Assembly: GCF_902652685.1 (NCBI RefSeq)
Contig: NZ_CACRUY010000003.1
Location: 173,345 to 237,344 of the forward strand
DNA length: 64,000 bases
Source: Mycobacterium sp. Marseille-P9652
GTDB taxonomy: Bacteria; Actinomycetota; Actinomycetes; Mycobacteriales; Mycobacteriaceae
Reading direction: 5' to 3'
The position numbers and the translations under genes were made by a program. Of the stretch, positions 17,429-25,638 are shown in pieces. The notes beneath the pieces are model-generated. The model was not told the DNA's origin. It worked only from the letters and a program-made list of their open reading frames with translations, and searched no databases. The number at the start of each line of letters is the position of its first letter. Position 1 is the stretch's first letter.

Positions 17429-18268
17429 TCACGAAGCAGTTTCGATCATGGTCCTCAGTGTCGTGCCGATGGCATGCATCCCCGCCAGCGCCGCGTCTCG
17501 CAGGTCGCCGTCCGAGGCATCCCAATTGGCGATCACCGCATAGTCGAACCGGACGGAGTCTCGCCCAATCGTTCCGACATCCGCTCTGACCCCGGCGTCA
17601 GCGCCAGTCTTGTTACGAATAAGGAGGTTTCGATCCGACGTCGCATGGGCCAGCGGGTCAAGCCCGAACGGGCCCGCGACCATGGATAGGTCTACGGAGG
17701 TTGCCAGCCAGGCGTTCACCTGTTCTGAAACCGTTGCCGATATCAGCTCGTTGCGCGCCAGCTGACTCATCAGACGCGACAACTCGGATGCCGAGCCGGT
17801 AGACAGCGTCGCAGGGTCGGCTGGGCCTCGGTGATCCCGGACGTAGTCCAGCAAGGCCGTGTGGACCAAGCCGAGGGATTCGGCACGGTCGCGAAGCGCA
17901 CGCAAGCCCACCCTTTTGAGCAGGACGTTCGTGGCCAGATTGTCGCTGACGCTGGCAATCAGAACGCAGAGATCGTGGATGGATAATCTCTCGACGTTAA
18001 GGTGCTGCCAGATCCCCGAATCGGCGACCAGGAGCGCTGCATCCCGGCCGAGCAAGGTAGCCCCGCTGAGATCGCCCTCTGCGCATTGCCGTGCGGTCTC
18101 GACAAGTAACAGCAGCTTGCCGACGCTCGCGGTCTTCATCGGACGATCGGCATTCCAGGAGGCGAGTTCGTGACCTGCGGCACTTCGAACGCAAACCGAC
18201 CAATCGATGTCGGCGCTCGCACCCATGACATCGTCGATAGATCGCTGGAGCACCTCTTCAGGTGTCAC
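17429..18268 (-). CDS. Class A beta-lactamase-like serine hydrolase
   Basis: About 279 residues from GTG 18268; the frame is open to a GTG at 18346, but the extra residues (SCARCCRCSR) look non-coding. The active-site motifs of the penicillin-recognising fold are present: SVGK (Ser-x-x-Lys), SDN in VSDNLATN, and KTGAD. The overall pattern (TASVGKLLLLVETA, SELSRLMSQLA, DYAVIANWD) fits Pfam beta-lactamase class A relatives in actinobacteria. No signal peptide or lipobox is visible, so unlike true periplasmic beta-lactamases it may be cytoplasmic or mis-started. The omega-loop glutamate could not be placed with confidence, so beta-lactam hydrolysis is not assured. Confidence 0.75.
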   Translation of the reverse strand: MTPEEVLQRSIDDVMGASADIDWSVCVRSAAGHELASWNADRPMKTASVGKLLLLVETARQCAEGDLSGATLLGRDAALLVADSGIWQHLNVERLSIHDLCVLIASVSDNLATNVLLKRVGLRALRDRAESLGLVHTALLDYVRDHRGPADPATLSTGSASELSRLMSQLARNELISATVSEQVNAWLATSVDLSMVAGPFGLDPLAHATSDRNLLIRNKTGADAGVRADVGTIGRDSVRFDYAVIANWDASDGDLRDAALAGMHAIGTTLRTMIETAS

Positions 18269-18470
18269 AGCGGGGATAGCTCGGGAGCATCGACAGCATC
18301 GCGCGCAGCTAGCGGCATGCCGTTGATTATCGCGCCGTGAAGTCACCGGCGATCAATCCGTGTGGTCTGCGGCCAGGTCGCCGGTGAAGTCTTGTCAGAG
18401 GTTGGTCAGCGCTGAACTCGATGAACTGCTCGCCCAGCTCGTCGAAGTCGCTGACTGAACCCTGCGAAAA

Positions 18471-18488
18471 CTTCGCTCGAGAGCGAAG
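18471..18488. promoter_or_regulatory. Palindrome upstream of the mdlC-like gene
   Basis: CTTCGCT-CGAG-AGCGAAG has perfect 7-bp arms and ends 8 nt before the ATG at 18497, where a ribosome site would normally be. It could be an operator or an mRNA hairpin that masks the start. The rest of the 228-nt gap to the beta-lactamase-like gene shows nothing else that I can support. Confidence 0.45.
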
Positions 18489-18496
18489 ATCACTCA

Positions 18497-20110
18497 ATGA
18501 CCACAGTGCGCGACGCCATCCTCGACCTCTTCCGCTCACACGATTTGACCACCTGGTTCGGCAACCCCGGCTCCTCCGAATTAGCTCTGCTGCAAAATTT
18601 TCCCGACGACTTCCGCTATTTTCTTGGCCTGCAGGAGATGATCCCGGTCGGGATGGCCGACGCGTACGCACAGGTCACCCGGCGGCCCGCGGTGGTCAAC
18701 CTGCACACCGCGCCCGGCATGGGTAACGCACAAGGCCAGATCTACAACGCCTACGTGAACAAGACACCGCTCATCATCACGGCGGGCAATCAGCGCCGGA
18801 ACATGCAAAACCAGTACTGCCTGTTGACGAATCACGAACCCACCACCACACCAAAGCCTTTCGTGAAGTGGGCTGCCGAGCCCGCGACCGCCAGTGAATC
18901 CCCTGCCGTGCTGACGCGAGCCATTCACTTGGCGACCACCCCGCCGATGGGGCCGGTGTTCGTGTCGCTGCCGATGGACGATATGCCGGTCGAACTCACC
19001 GGTGAACAGCTCGCCGATATCACGGTGGTGCGAGACCGCACGGTGACCCACGCGGCCGGTTTCCCGACAGAACTGGCCGAGCAAGTCGGTGCACAACTGG
19101 ACGCCGCCACATCACCGGCAATCGTTGTTGGCGGCGACATCGACCGCTACGACGCCTACGACGCGGTGATCGAGCTGGCCGAGCGCACCCAATCAGCGGT
19201 GTTCACCGCCCCGTTGACCGGCTGGAGCGGATTCCCGGAAAACCACCGGCTCTATCACGGCGCGCTCCCGCCAGGTGCGGGCTGGATCTCGCAGATCCTC
19301 GCCGGACACGACCTCATCCTCGCGGTCGGCACGCCGGTGTTCCGCTACTACCCCATGGTGCCCGGGCCTTACTTGCCGGAAGGCACACGCCTGATCCACA
19401 TCACCAACGATCCCGACGAAGCCGCCCGCGCCCCGGTCGGGGACGCCATCGTCGCCGACATCCGCACCGCGACCCGCGCATTGGCGGCAGCGGTTAAACC
19501 CACCCAGCGCCCCGCCCCCGCACCGAGAACCGCGGTCCCCGAACGCGTTTCGGCGCAGGTGCCGCTCAAACCCACAGACCTATGGACCGCCGTTGCCCAC
19601 GCCGCACCCGAAGACACACTGTGGGTCAGCGAAGCCGGCAGCAACGAGATCCCCATGACCGGAAGCATCCGCCCAAGCAAGCCGCAATCGCATCTGTCCG
19701 CGGCCGGCGGCGGACTCGGCTGGGGCCTACCCGCATCCGTCGGCGCTCAAATCGCGGCCCCGGATCGTCCCGTCGTGTCATTGATGGGTGACGGGTCGAT
19801 CCACTATGCGATCACCGCGCTGTGGAGCGCCGCGCGCTACAACATTCCGCTCACCGTTGTCGTGGCGTCCAACGCCGAATACGGGGTGGTCAAAGAATTC
19901 GGCGTCTGGGAAAAGACCCCGAACGTGCCCGGCCTTGACATCCCCGGCCTGGACATCGTCACCACCGCGGCCAGCTACGGCGTCGACGCCCATGAAGCAC
20001 ACAGTTCCGACGAGGTATTCGAGTTGGTCAAAGCCGGGATCGCCGACCGCGAACGACCGACCCTGATCAACGCTCGAACCACGCCCGTGCCGGGTGGATT
20101 CGGGAGTTAG
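18497..20110 (+). CDS. mdlC: Benzoylformate decarboxylase-like ThDP enzyme
   Basis: 537 residues. Family: thiamin diphosphate decarboxylases, which convert benzoylformate to benzaldehyde and CO2 in mandelate degradation. Ser26 (GNPGSSE), Glu47 (LQE) and His70 (NLHTAPGMGNA) line up in number with the Pseudomonas enzyme's active site; the ThDP/Mg motif GDGSIHYAITALWSAARYNIPLTVVVASN is present. One departure: the segment equivalent to VFRYHQ, which holds the second active-site histidine (His281 in Pseudomonas), reads VFRYYP, so Tyr285 replaces it. Activity or substrate may therefore differ. No ribosome site is seen before ATG 18497; a palindrome lies there. A truncated gene follows 10 nt downstream. 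Confidence 0.82.
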   Translation: MTTVRDAILDLFRSHDLTTWFGNPGSSELALLQNFPDDFRYFLGLQEMIPVGMADAYAQVTRRPAVVNLHTAPGMGNAQGQIYNAYVNKTPLIITAGNQRRNMQNQYCLLTNHEPTTTPKPFVKWAAEPATASESPAVLTRAIHLATTPPMGPVFVSLPMDDMPVELTGEQLADITVVRDRTVTHAAGFPTELAEQVGAQLDAATSPAIVVGGDIDRYDAYDAVIELAERTQSAVFTAPLTGWSGFPENHRLYHGALPPGAGWISQILAGHDLILAVGTPVFRYYPMVPGPYLPEGTRLIHITNDPDEAARAPVGDAIVADIRTATRALAAAVKPTQRPAPAPRTAVPERVSAQVPLKPTDLWTAVAHAAPEDTLWVSEAGSNEIPMTGSIRPSKPQSHLSAAGGGLGWGLPASVGAQIAAPDRPVVSLMGDGSIHYAITALWSAARYNIPLTVVVASNAEYGVVKEFGVWEKTPNVPGLDIPGLDIVTTAASYGVDAHEAHSSDEVFELVKAGIADRERPTLINARTTPVPGGFGS

Positions 20111-20120
20111 GAGACCTCGT

Positions 20121-20198
20121 ATGGATGCCGCGATCGTGGAGGCGTTCGCGGCCGCGCTCTATGTGGCCATTCGGTTGAGACGTGACCAATTTGCTTGA
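20121..20198 (+). pseudogene. Remnant of a gene downstream of mdlC (possibly hydratase-like)
   Basis: A 25-codon open frame, MDAAIVEAFAAALYVAIRLR and five more residues, with GGAGA 6 nt before its ATG and 10 nt after the mdlC stop. The pattern of an amphipathic helix ending ALY.A.R.R resembles the N-terminus of 2-oxopent-4-enoate hydratase/decarboxylase-type enzymes, which would fit an aromatic catabolic operon, but the rest is missing and the dnaB stop is only 10 nt away. Best read as a truncated operon partner. Confidence 0.4.
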
Positions 20199-20207
20199 GC
20201 AATGAAC

Positions 20208-23200
20208 TCAACGCGCCATGTTGGCGAACCGCGACAGGTGCAGCTGGTGGGCGACGGTGACCGTCTTGGTCGGGCCGTTACGGTGCTTGGCGAGAATGAA
20301 ATCCGCCTCTCCCCCGCGCGGGTCGTCGCGCTCGAACGCGTCCGGCCGGTTCAGCAGGATCACCATGTCGGCATCTTGTTCGAGCGAGTTGTGGACGCTG
20401 ATGCCGTTGGCAACGAAATTGTGTGTGCCGTCGACGGTTCCGTCGTAGACATCCTGTGTGCCAAGGCTCGTTATCTCGACAATGCTGTCCCAGTAGACTT
20501 CATTGGTCGCCAAGTCATGCATGTCTGGGTCATCGAGCACGATGGCCGCACGGTGTAGTCGTGACCGGCTGGGCGCATGCTTCCACATGGTCGACCCGCA
20601 GAACTGAGTCGCCATGGCAGCAGCAAATTGGCGGTGCGTCATTTGCCTGTTCGACAGAGCTTCTCGAACTTGAGCCCATACCTCCCGCGGGACGGTGTCG
20701 AGGTTTGTGTTACGCACCACTCCCTCGAGCTCAGCCAGGACCCTTTGGGCCGCAACCGACCTGGCTCCGTGCACACCGACGTGTCGGAGGAACTTTGCCT
20801 GATTTTCCGCGCCATAGATGTACAGGTGCCACCCATCGCGATAGCCGGGCTTCGTCACCCGCTTGATCCTCGCGTGAATGCCCACCCGCAGCAGTAACTG
20901 AGCGACGTCGTCGATCAGGCGTCGGCTCGTTGACGCGTAGTAGATCCTGCCTTGACCGACCTTCTCATCCCAGCGCACCGACCCATCTGTCGCCCACAGG
21001 TGCCTGAGGAACAGCGCCACCTGATCGTTGGGCGCACGAAAGACGGCCTCTGGCACAAATTTCTCGTGACTGCGCTTCCCAAACAGCCCAAGCCCGTCGA
21101 GCCACGCCGCGATCGGGTTGCGCTTGCCGTGAGTCAACCGCTCCGGCGCCGGCAACCGCAGGGTGGTCACCCGTGCGGCCGGGTAGTCGTCGCGAACGGC
21201 GGTCACGCCGAAATGCGCGGCGGACACCGTGACCTCAACCAGATTCGCCTCGTCGATAGACGCATACCGGATCGGTTGCTTCTTCACGCACGAACCGTCA
21301 CCGATCATGTGGGCCAGCAGAATAAGTTCCGACTCGTTCATGCGCTCGGTGTTCACCGGTTCGGGCACGCGTCGAGGAGTCGCGATTCGGTCGCCAACCT
21401 TCAACTCGCCCAACGGGGTCCAGCCTTCGAGCTTCATGAAAGGATGATTGGCGGTGGCCTCAACCTCGCGCCCCGACGCCAGGCGCAGCCGGAATACCTC
21501 CTTGTGGCCGCTGGGGAAGACGTTGGTCATCGGACGGGCGACCATCCTCAGCCGCTCGTCCAGCGACCACACCAGCGGACGCTCGCCGGTACGCATCAGC
21601 TCCCCGAAAGTCACCTCAGCGCCGTTGTCCGCCCGCAAGATTCGTGTGTTGGCGGTCAGGCAACCCGACTCACGAAGGTCCGACAACATCGGCTTCTTGT
21701 CGGTGCGCTGTTCAGGGCCACGGTTGAGCTGGCTGATCGCCACCACCGGGACCTCGATCTCTTTCGCCAAAAGCTTGAGCTGCCTCGAGAACTCGGACAC
21801 CTCGATCTGGCGCGACTCGACCTTCTTCCCCGACGTCATCAATTGCAGGTAGTCGACGACCACCAACTTGAGGTCGGCCTTCTGCCGCAGCCTTCGCGCC
21901 TTCGCGCGAATCTCCATCATCGTCAGGTTCGGCGAATCGTCGATATACAGCGGCGCTTCGCTGATTTCGCTCATCCGCCGCGCCAGCCGGGTCCAGTCGT
22001 CGTCGTTCATCCGGCCCGAACGCATGTCGGCCAGCTTGATCTTTGCCTCCGCCGACAGCAGGCGCATCACGATTTCGGACTTGCTCATTTCCAGCGAGAA
22101 GATGACGCTCGCCATGCGGTGCTTGATCGAGCACGACCGCATGAAGTCCAACCCGAGCGTCGAATTGTGGGTGGGCACCATGCCGCGACCGGCCAGGTAG
22201 AGGTGCGGCGCCGTGTCCACTTGGACGCAGCGCACGGGAAGGGTGTCCACGCGACGCACCGACTGGATCCGGAGGGCCGGCGCCATCAGCGCGGTCGTGG
22301 CCTGGTGACTCGAGTGGTAAGCGCTCGACCCGGCCGCGGCGATGCTGTCCCAGCCGGAATGCAACTGTGCGGTGGTGCGGATGCCGCGGCCCGTCGGCCA
22401 CTGATGCGCCGCGTCGGCGACGATCGTCGTGCCGTCGGAGAATTCGATTGCGTAGCAGGGCCGCCCCAGCATCACGTCGGTCGCGGCCACCACCCGCGTC
22501 GGGCGCCCGTCCGCGCCGAGCAATTCATCACCGACCGCGACGTCACCCATCGTCGTCCAGCCGTTCGGCGTGGGCAGCGGTGTGTCCAGCGCGAGCGCTT
22601 TCCCCACGCCCGGCCGGGCCGCCACGATGATCATCTGTCCGGGGTGCAGGCCGTTGGTCACCTCGTCGAGCTCGGTGAAGCCCGTCGGCACGCCGCGCGC
22701 GATGCCCCCGTTGGACGCGATGGCATCGATCTCGTCCATCGTCGGCTGCAGCAGGTCCTCGAGCGGCACGAAGTCCTCGGACATCCGCCGCTCGGCGACC
22801 TCGTAGATTTCGGCCTGCGCCCGGTCGACGATCTCGGCCACGTCGGCACCCTCGGCGCCCGCATACCCGTACTGCACGACCCGCGTGCCCGCCTCCACGA
22901 GCCGGCGCAGGAGGGCCTTCTCGGCGACGATGCCCGCGTAGTACCCGGCGTTGGCGGCCGTCGGCACCGTCGAGATCAGCGTGTGCAAATAGGGCGCGCC
23001 GCCGATGCGGCGCAGCAGGCCGCGGCGGTCGAGTTCCGCGGCGACCGTCACGGCGTCCGCCGGCTCCCCACGTCCGTAGAGGTCCAGAATCGCGTCGTAG
23101 ACGTTCTGGTGCGCCGGGCGGTAGAAGTCCCCGGGCCGCAGCCGCTCCAACACGTCGGCAATGGCGTCCTTGCTCAGCAGCATCCCGCCCAGGACCGACT

Positions 23201-23294
23201 GCTCCGCCGCGAGATCCTGCGGGGGCTGACGGCCATAGTCCTCACTGGGCGCCGACGAATCCATGCCCGGCGCCAGGTCATCGACGACCGCCAC
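20208..23294 (-). CDS. dnaB: Replicative DNA helicase DnaB containing two inteins
   Basis: 1,028-residue precursor. The extein is a standard hexameric DnaB: N-terminal primase-binding domain (about 25-165), linker, and RecA-like ATPase with Walker A ARPGVGK-S(T), split after Lys232 by the first intein, and the LVVVDYLQLM Walker B. A second intein interrupts RESG-SLEQDAD near the arginine-finger/DNA loop. Removing residues 233-377 and 545-969 leaves a 458-residue helicase. Both insertion points are at the most conserved ATPase motifs, as expected for inteins. GTG 23294 is preceded by GGGGAGGAGGGAG. It unwinds DNA at replication forks, so splicing is essential. Confidence 0.97.
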   Translation of the reverse strand: MAVVDDLAPGMDSSAPSEDYGRQPPQDLAAEQSVLGGMLLSKDAIADVLERLRPGDFYRPAHQNVYDAILDLYGRGEPADAVTVAAELDRRGLLRRIGGAPYLHTLISTVPTAANAGYYAGIVAEKALLRRLVEAGTRVVQYGYAGAEGADVAEIVDRAQAEIYEVAERRMSEDFVPLEDLLQPTMDEIDAIASNGGIARGVPTGFTELDEVTNGLHPGQMIIVAARPGVGKALALDTPLPTPNGWTTMGDVAVGDELLGADGRPTRVVAATDVMLGRPCYAIEFSDGTTIVADAAHQWPTGRGIRTTAQLHSGWDSIAAAGSSAYHSSHQATTALMAPALRIQSVRRVDTLPVRCVQVDTAPHLYLAGRGMVPTHNSTLGLDFMRSCSIKHRMASVIFSLEMSKSEIVMRLLSAEAKIKLADMRSGRMNDDDWTRLARRMSEISEAPLYIDDSPNLTMMEIRAKARRLRQKADLKLVVVDYLQLMTSGKKVESRQIEVSEFSRQLKLLAKEIEVPVVAISQLNRGPEQRTDKKPMLSDLRESGCLTANTRILRADNGAEVTFGELMRTGERPLVWSLDERLRMVARPMTNVFPSGHKEVFRLRLASGREVEATANHPFMKLEGWTPLGELKVGDRIATPRRVPEPVNTERMNESELILLAHMIGDGSCVKKQPIRYASIDEANLVEVTVSAAHFGVTAVRDDYPAARVTTLRLPAPERLTHGKRNPIAAWLDGLGLFGKRSHEKFVPEAVFRAPNDQVALFLRHLWATDGSVRWDEKVGQGRIYYASTSRRLIDDVAQLLLRVGIHARIKRVTKPGYRDGWHLYIYGAENQAKFLRHVGVHGARSVAAQRVLAELEGVVRNTNLDTVPREVWAQVREALSNRQMTHRQFAAAMATQFCGSTMWKHAPSRSRLHRAAIVLDDPDMHDLATNEVYWDSIVEITSLGTQDVYDGTVDGTHNFVANGISVHNSLEQDADMVILLNRPDAFERDDPRGGEADFILAKHRNGPTKTVTVAHQLHLSRFANMAR
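20388..21662 (-). mobile_element. DnaB intein 2 with LAGLIDADG homing endonuclease
   Basis: Residues 545-969 of the precursor (425 aa). Block A begins with Cys545 (CLTANTRILRAD), block B is ATANHPFMK, the endonuclease motifs LAHMIGDGS (about 660-668) and LFLRHLWATDGS (about 761-772) keep their acidic residues, and the C-terminus is VANGISVHN before Ser970. It is a class 1 intein and the counterpart of the M. tuberculosis DnaB intein at the same RESG/SLEQ site. Acidic catalytic residues are present, so homing activity is possible. Base composition looks lower in GC than the extein. Confidence 0.93.
22164..22598 (-). mobile_element. DnaB intein 1, class 3 mini-intein
   Basis: Residues 233-377 (145 aa), inserted right after the Walker A lysine (GVGK / STLG). 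It starts with Ala233, not Cys or Ser, and carries the class 3 signature: Trp299 in block B (HQWP), Cys356 in block F (RCVQVD) and Thr375 in block G (VPTHN), followed by Ser378. Class 3 inteins begin splicing from the block F cysteine through a branched intermediate. No endonuclease domain is present. It closely resembles the M. leprae DnaB mini-intein. Confidence 0.93.
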
Positions 23295-23827
23295 GGACTC
23301 CCTCCTCCCCTTGACACACGCACCCGAACGTATATTCGATCATTTGTTTTCAGAGCGTAAGTCAAGGCGCCGACACTTCACCCGATCGCGCCCGCACGCC
23401 TCGCGCCGGGACGACGTTAAACGTTGCTGCGAGCGCCCGAAAGGGGCGCTGTTCATGAACCTGTGCATGGAGTGTGCATATCCGTCGACACCTGTGTTGA
23501 ACGGGTTGTGCAGAACCTGTGGATCAAATCGGGGTGCTGGGACATCAACGCTGATAAGCGCCATACAACGCCCTGCATGTGGTGTGGACAAGAATCTCTA
23601 CGGCGTGTCGCCGCAGGTTACCGCGCCGGGCGTGTTGGTTTTCCGCCGCATTTTGGCAGCGTTACGGCACGGTAAAGAGGGGGCGCGGGGGCAAGCCGCG
23701 CAATCAGTTCGCTAGGGCCGCTTCCCGCGACCGATCGAATGAGCGCGCCGGGCGCCGTGACAGCGCGATGCATCACCGGCGCCCGCCGATGAGGCGGGCC
23801 GCCGGTGGCCGGGCTAATGCCGGGGGC
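23295..23827. other. dnaB-rplI intergenic region with DnaA-box-like sites
   Basis: 533 nt without a gene I can support. In H37Rv the hypothetical gene Rv0057 lies here. A plus-strand frame from ATG 23455 ([23 protein letters not shown]...) has two CxxC pairs but poor codon bias and no family. The region holds one exact DnaA box and two partial ones, described separately, and near dnaB a ribosome site plus an AT-rich AATATACG stretch (minus strand, about 23325-23335) that may be the dnaB -10. Confidence 0.5.
23583..23591 (-). promoter_or_regulatory. DnaA box (TTGTCCACA)
   Basis: TGTGGACAA on the plus strand is the exact reverse complement of the mycobacterial DnaA box TTGTCCACA. Two weaker matches lie nearby: TTGTGCAGA at 23506-23514 and TGTGGATCA at 23518-23526 (each 7 of 9). 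The cluster sits between dnaB and the rpsF-rplI operon end and may tie DnaA to dnaB expression or titrate DnaA; role inferred. Confidence 0.5.
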
Positions 23828-24286
23828 TTAGCTGTCGGCGACGACGACGAGGGCCAGCTCGACGTCGATCTCCGGGTGCAGGTGCACCGCCACCCGGTGG
23901 GTGCCGACGGCCTTGATGTGCGCCTTCGGCAACCGGACGATCCGCCGGTCGAGATTCGGGCCGCCGGCCTTCTTGATCGCCGCGACCACGTCGCCGGCGG
24001 TGACCGAGCCGAACAGCTTGCCGGAGTCGGACGCGGTCTTCACCGGCAGCGACACCGATCCGAGCGCCTCGATTGCCGTCTTGAGCTCGGTGGCGTGCTC
24101 GCGGTCGCGCACCATCTTGGTTTCCCGGGCGCGGCGGATCTCGTCGGCCTGCTTCTGCGCGCCGCGCGATGCGACGATCGCCAGGCCGCGCGGGAGAAGG
24201 AAGTTGCGGCCATAGCCGTCCTTGACCTCGACCGTGTCGCCGACGGTTCCGAGGTGGTCGACGTCAGCCGTCAGTATCAGCTTCAT
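23828..24286 (-). CDS. rplI: 50S ribosomal protein L9
   Basis: 152 residues, normal family length. N-terminal RNA-binding domain [36 protein letters not shown] carries the L9 signature; a long connecting helix ([32 protein letters not shown]) leads to the C-terminal domain. Binds 23S rRNA at the base of the L1 stalk and helps hold the reading frame. Last gene of the rpsF-ssb-rpsR1-rplI operon; the 30-nt gap to rpsR1 contains its ribosome site. Confidence 0.97.
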   Translation of the reverse strand: MKLILTADVDHLGTVGDTVEVKDGYGRNFLLPRGLAIVASRGAQKQADEIRRARETKMVRDREHATELKTAIEALGSVSLPVKTASDSGKLFGSVTAGDVVAAIKKAGGPNLDRRIVRLPKAHIKAVGTHRVAVHLHPEIDVELALVVVADS

Positions 24287-24316
24287 CGTTACGAACTTTC
24301 GGTTGCAGCCCGGCGC

Positions 24317-24571
24317 TTAACGCGCCGAGGAGGTGAAGCGCAGCAGGGCGACCTCGCGGGCGTTCTTCACCGCGAGCGCGATGTCGCGTTGGTGCTGCAC
24401 GCAGTTCCCGGTGACCCGGCGCGCCCGGATCTTGCCGCGCTCACTGATGTAGGTGCGCAGCAAGGTGGTGTCCTTGTAGTCGATCGCTTGTCCCTTTTTC
24501 GCGCAGAAGACGCACTTGCGCGCCTTGACCGGCTTTTCCGGAGCCGGCCGCCGCTTCGTTGACTTGGCCAT
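24317..24571 (-). CDS. rpsR: 30S ribosomal protein S18 (zinc-binding form)
   Basis: 84 residues. [28 protein letters not shown] is the S18 core; KCVFCAKKG with Cys-x-x-Cys plus the later cysteine (GNCVQHQ) indicates the zinc-containing (C+) version, corresponding to rpsR1 (Rv0055). Mycobacteria also carry a zinc-free paralogue elsewhere that replaces it under zinc limitation. S18 pairs with S6 (rpsF, same operon) on the 30S platform. Confidence 0.96.
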   Translation of the reverse strand: MAKSTKRRPAPEKPVKARKCVFCAKKGQAIDYKDTTLLRTYISERGKIRARRVTGNCVQHQRDIALAVKNAREVALLRFTSSAR

Positions 24572-24613
24572 GTCTGTCTTTCTTCCGTTCCTATGTCTTT
24601 ATGAGTTCGTGGG

Positions 24614-25144
24614 TCAGAACGGTGGCTCGTCGTCGCCGCCACCGAAGGACCCGGACGCCGGGGCGCTGCCCCAGGGGTCGTCACCGGATCCGCCGCTCGC
24701 CTGCGGCGCCGCCTGGCCCGCCCCGCCTCCGCCGCTGCCGCTGCCGCTGCCGAAGCCGCCCCCGCCGCCGCCGCCGCTGCGGCTGGCTTTGTTCACCTTG
24801 GCGGTGGCGTACCGCAACGAGGGGCCGATCTCGTCCACCTCGACCTCCACGACGGTGCGCTTCTCGCCCTCGCGCGTCTCAAACGAACGCTGCTTGAGCC
24901 GCCCCGTCACGATCACGCGCGAACCCCGCGTCAGGCTCTCGGCGACGTTCTCGGCCGCCTCCCGCCAGATGTTGCACCGCAGGAACAGCGCCTCGCCGTC
25001 CTTCCATTCGCCGCTCTGGCGGTCGTAGATGCGGGGCGTCGACGCCACCGTGAAGTTCGCGACGGCGGCTCCCGACGGAGTGAACCTGAGCTCCGGGTCA
25101 GCGGTCAGGTTCCCGACCACGGTGATCGTGGTATCACCAGCCAT
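24614..25144 (-). CDS. ssb: Single-stranded DNA-binding protein
   Basis: 176 residues. OB-fold at about 1-115 ([52 protein letters not shown]), then a glycine-rich disordered linker and the acidic tip DDEPPF that binds replication and repair partners. Of two adjacent ATGs (25147 and 25144) the second is 5 nt from AGGAGG and matches the usual MAGDTT start. Working with DnaB at forks; co-transcription with rpsF and rpsR1 is the conserved bacterial arrangement. Confidence 0.96.
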   Translation of the reverse strand: MAGDTTITVVGNLTADPELRFTPSGAAVANFTVASTPRIYDRQSGEWKDGEALFLRCNIWREAAENVAESLTRGSRVIVTGRLKQRSFETREGEKRTVVEVEVDEIGPSLRYATAKVNKASRSGGGGGGGFGSGSGSGGGGAGQAAPQASGGSGDDPWGSAPASGSFGGGDDEPPF

Positions 25145-25227
25145 CATTTCCTCCTGGGTCCGCCTGGGGTCGGTGAGTGGTCATGAGTGTCTCGCTGAGC
25201 GTACGCAGCGGCGCCGACAGCGAACAG

Positions 25228-25518
25228 TCAGTGCTTGTCGGTGCGCATCACCTTGGTGCGCAACACCGACTCGTTCAGGCTCAGCTGACGGTCGAGTTCG
25301 GTGACCGTCGCCGGCTCGGCCTTCAGATCGATGACGACGTAGATGCCCTCGGCGTGCTTAGCGATCTCGTACGCCAGGCGCCGGCGGCCCCAGATGTCGA
25401 CCTTGTCGACGGATCCGCCGTCCTTGCGGACGACGTTGAGGAACGTCTCCAGGGACGGTGCCACGGTGCGTTCGTCGAGCGTGGGGTCAAGAATGACCAT
25501 GATTTCGTATGGACGCAT
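25228..25518 (-). CDS. rpsF: 30S ribosomal protein S6
   Basis: 96 residues: [52 protein letters not shown] is the full S6 fold, ending in an actinobacterial basic tail [12 protein letters not shown]. Binds 16S rRNA with S18. First gene of the operon; GGAGGTGGTGAGG lies directly before the ATG, and the 120-nt upstream gap holds a TAACCT element at about 25600 on the minus strand that may be the -10. Confidence 0.97.
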   Translation of the reverse strand: MRPYEIMVILDPTLDERTVAPSLETFLNVVRKDGGSVDKVDIWGRRRLAYEIAKHAEGIYVVIDLKAEPATVTELDRQLSLNESVLRTKVMRTDKH

Positions 25519-25638
25519 GGAAACCTCACCACCTCCTCTGGTCTCGAGCGGCCACGGTGGTTCCGTGGCAGGAGGGTCGCCTGCGTCGGCAACCGCACCA
25601 GGTTACCGGACTTCGGCCCGACCGCGAAAACGGCCCGG

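Noticed and set aside
20952-23360. An 802-codon plus-strand frame
   Set aside because: It mirrors dnaB and its inteins in antisense; dnaB is unequivocal.
23455-23715. Plus-strand frame with CxxC pairs between rplI and dnaB
   Set aside because: No ribosome site, poor codon bias beyond the first 25 codons and overlap with DnaA-box-like sequence; not supported as a gene.
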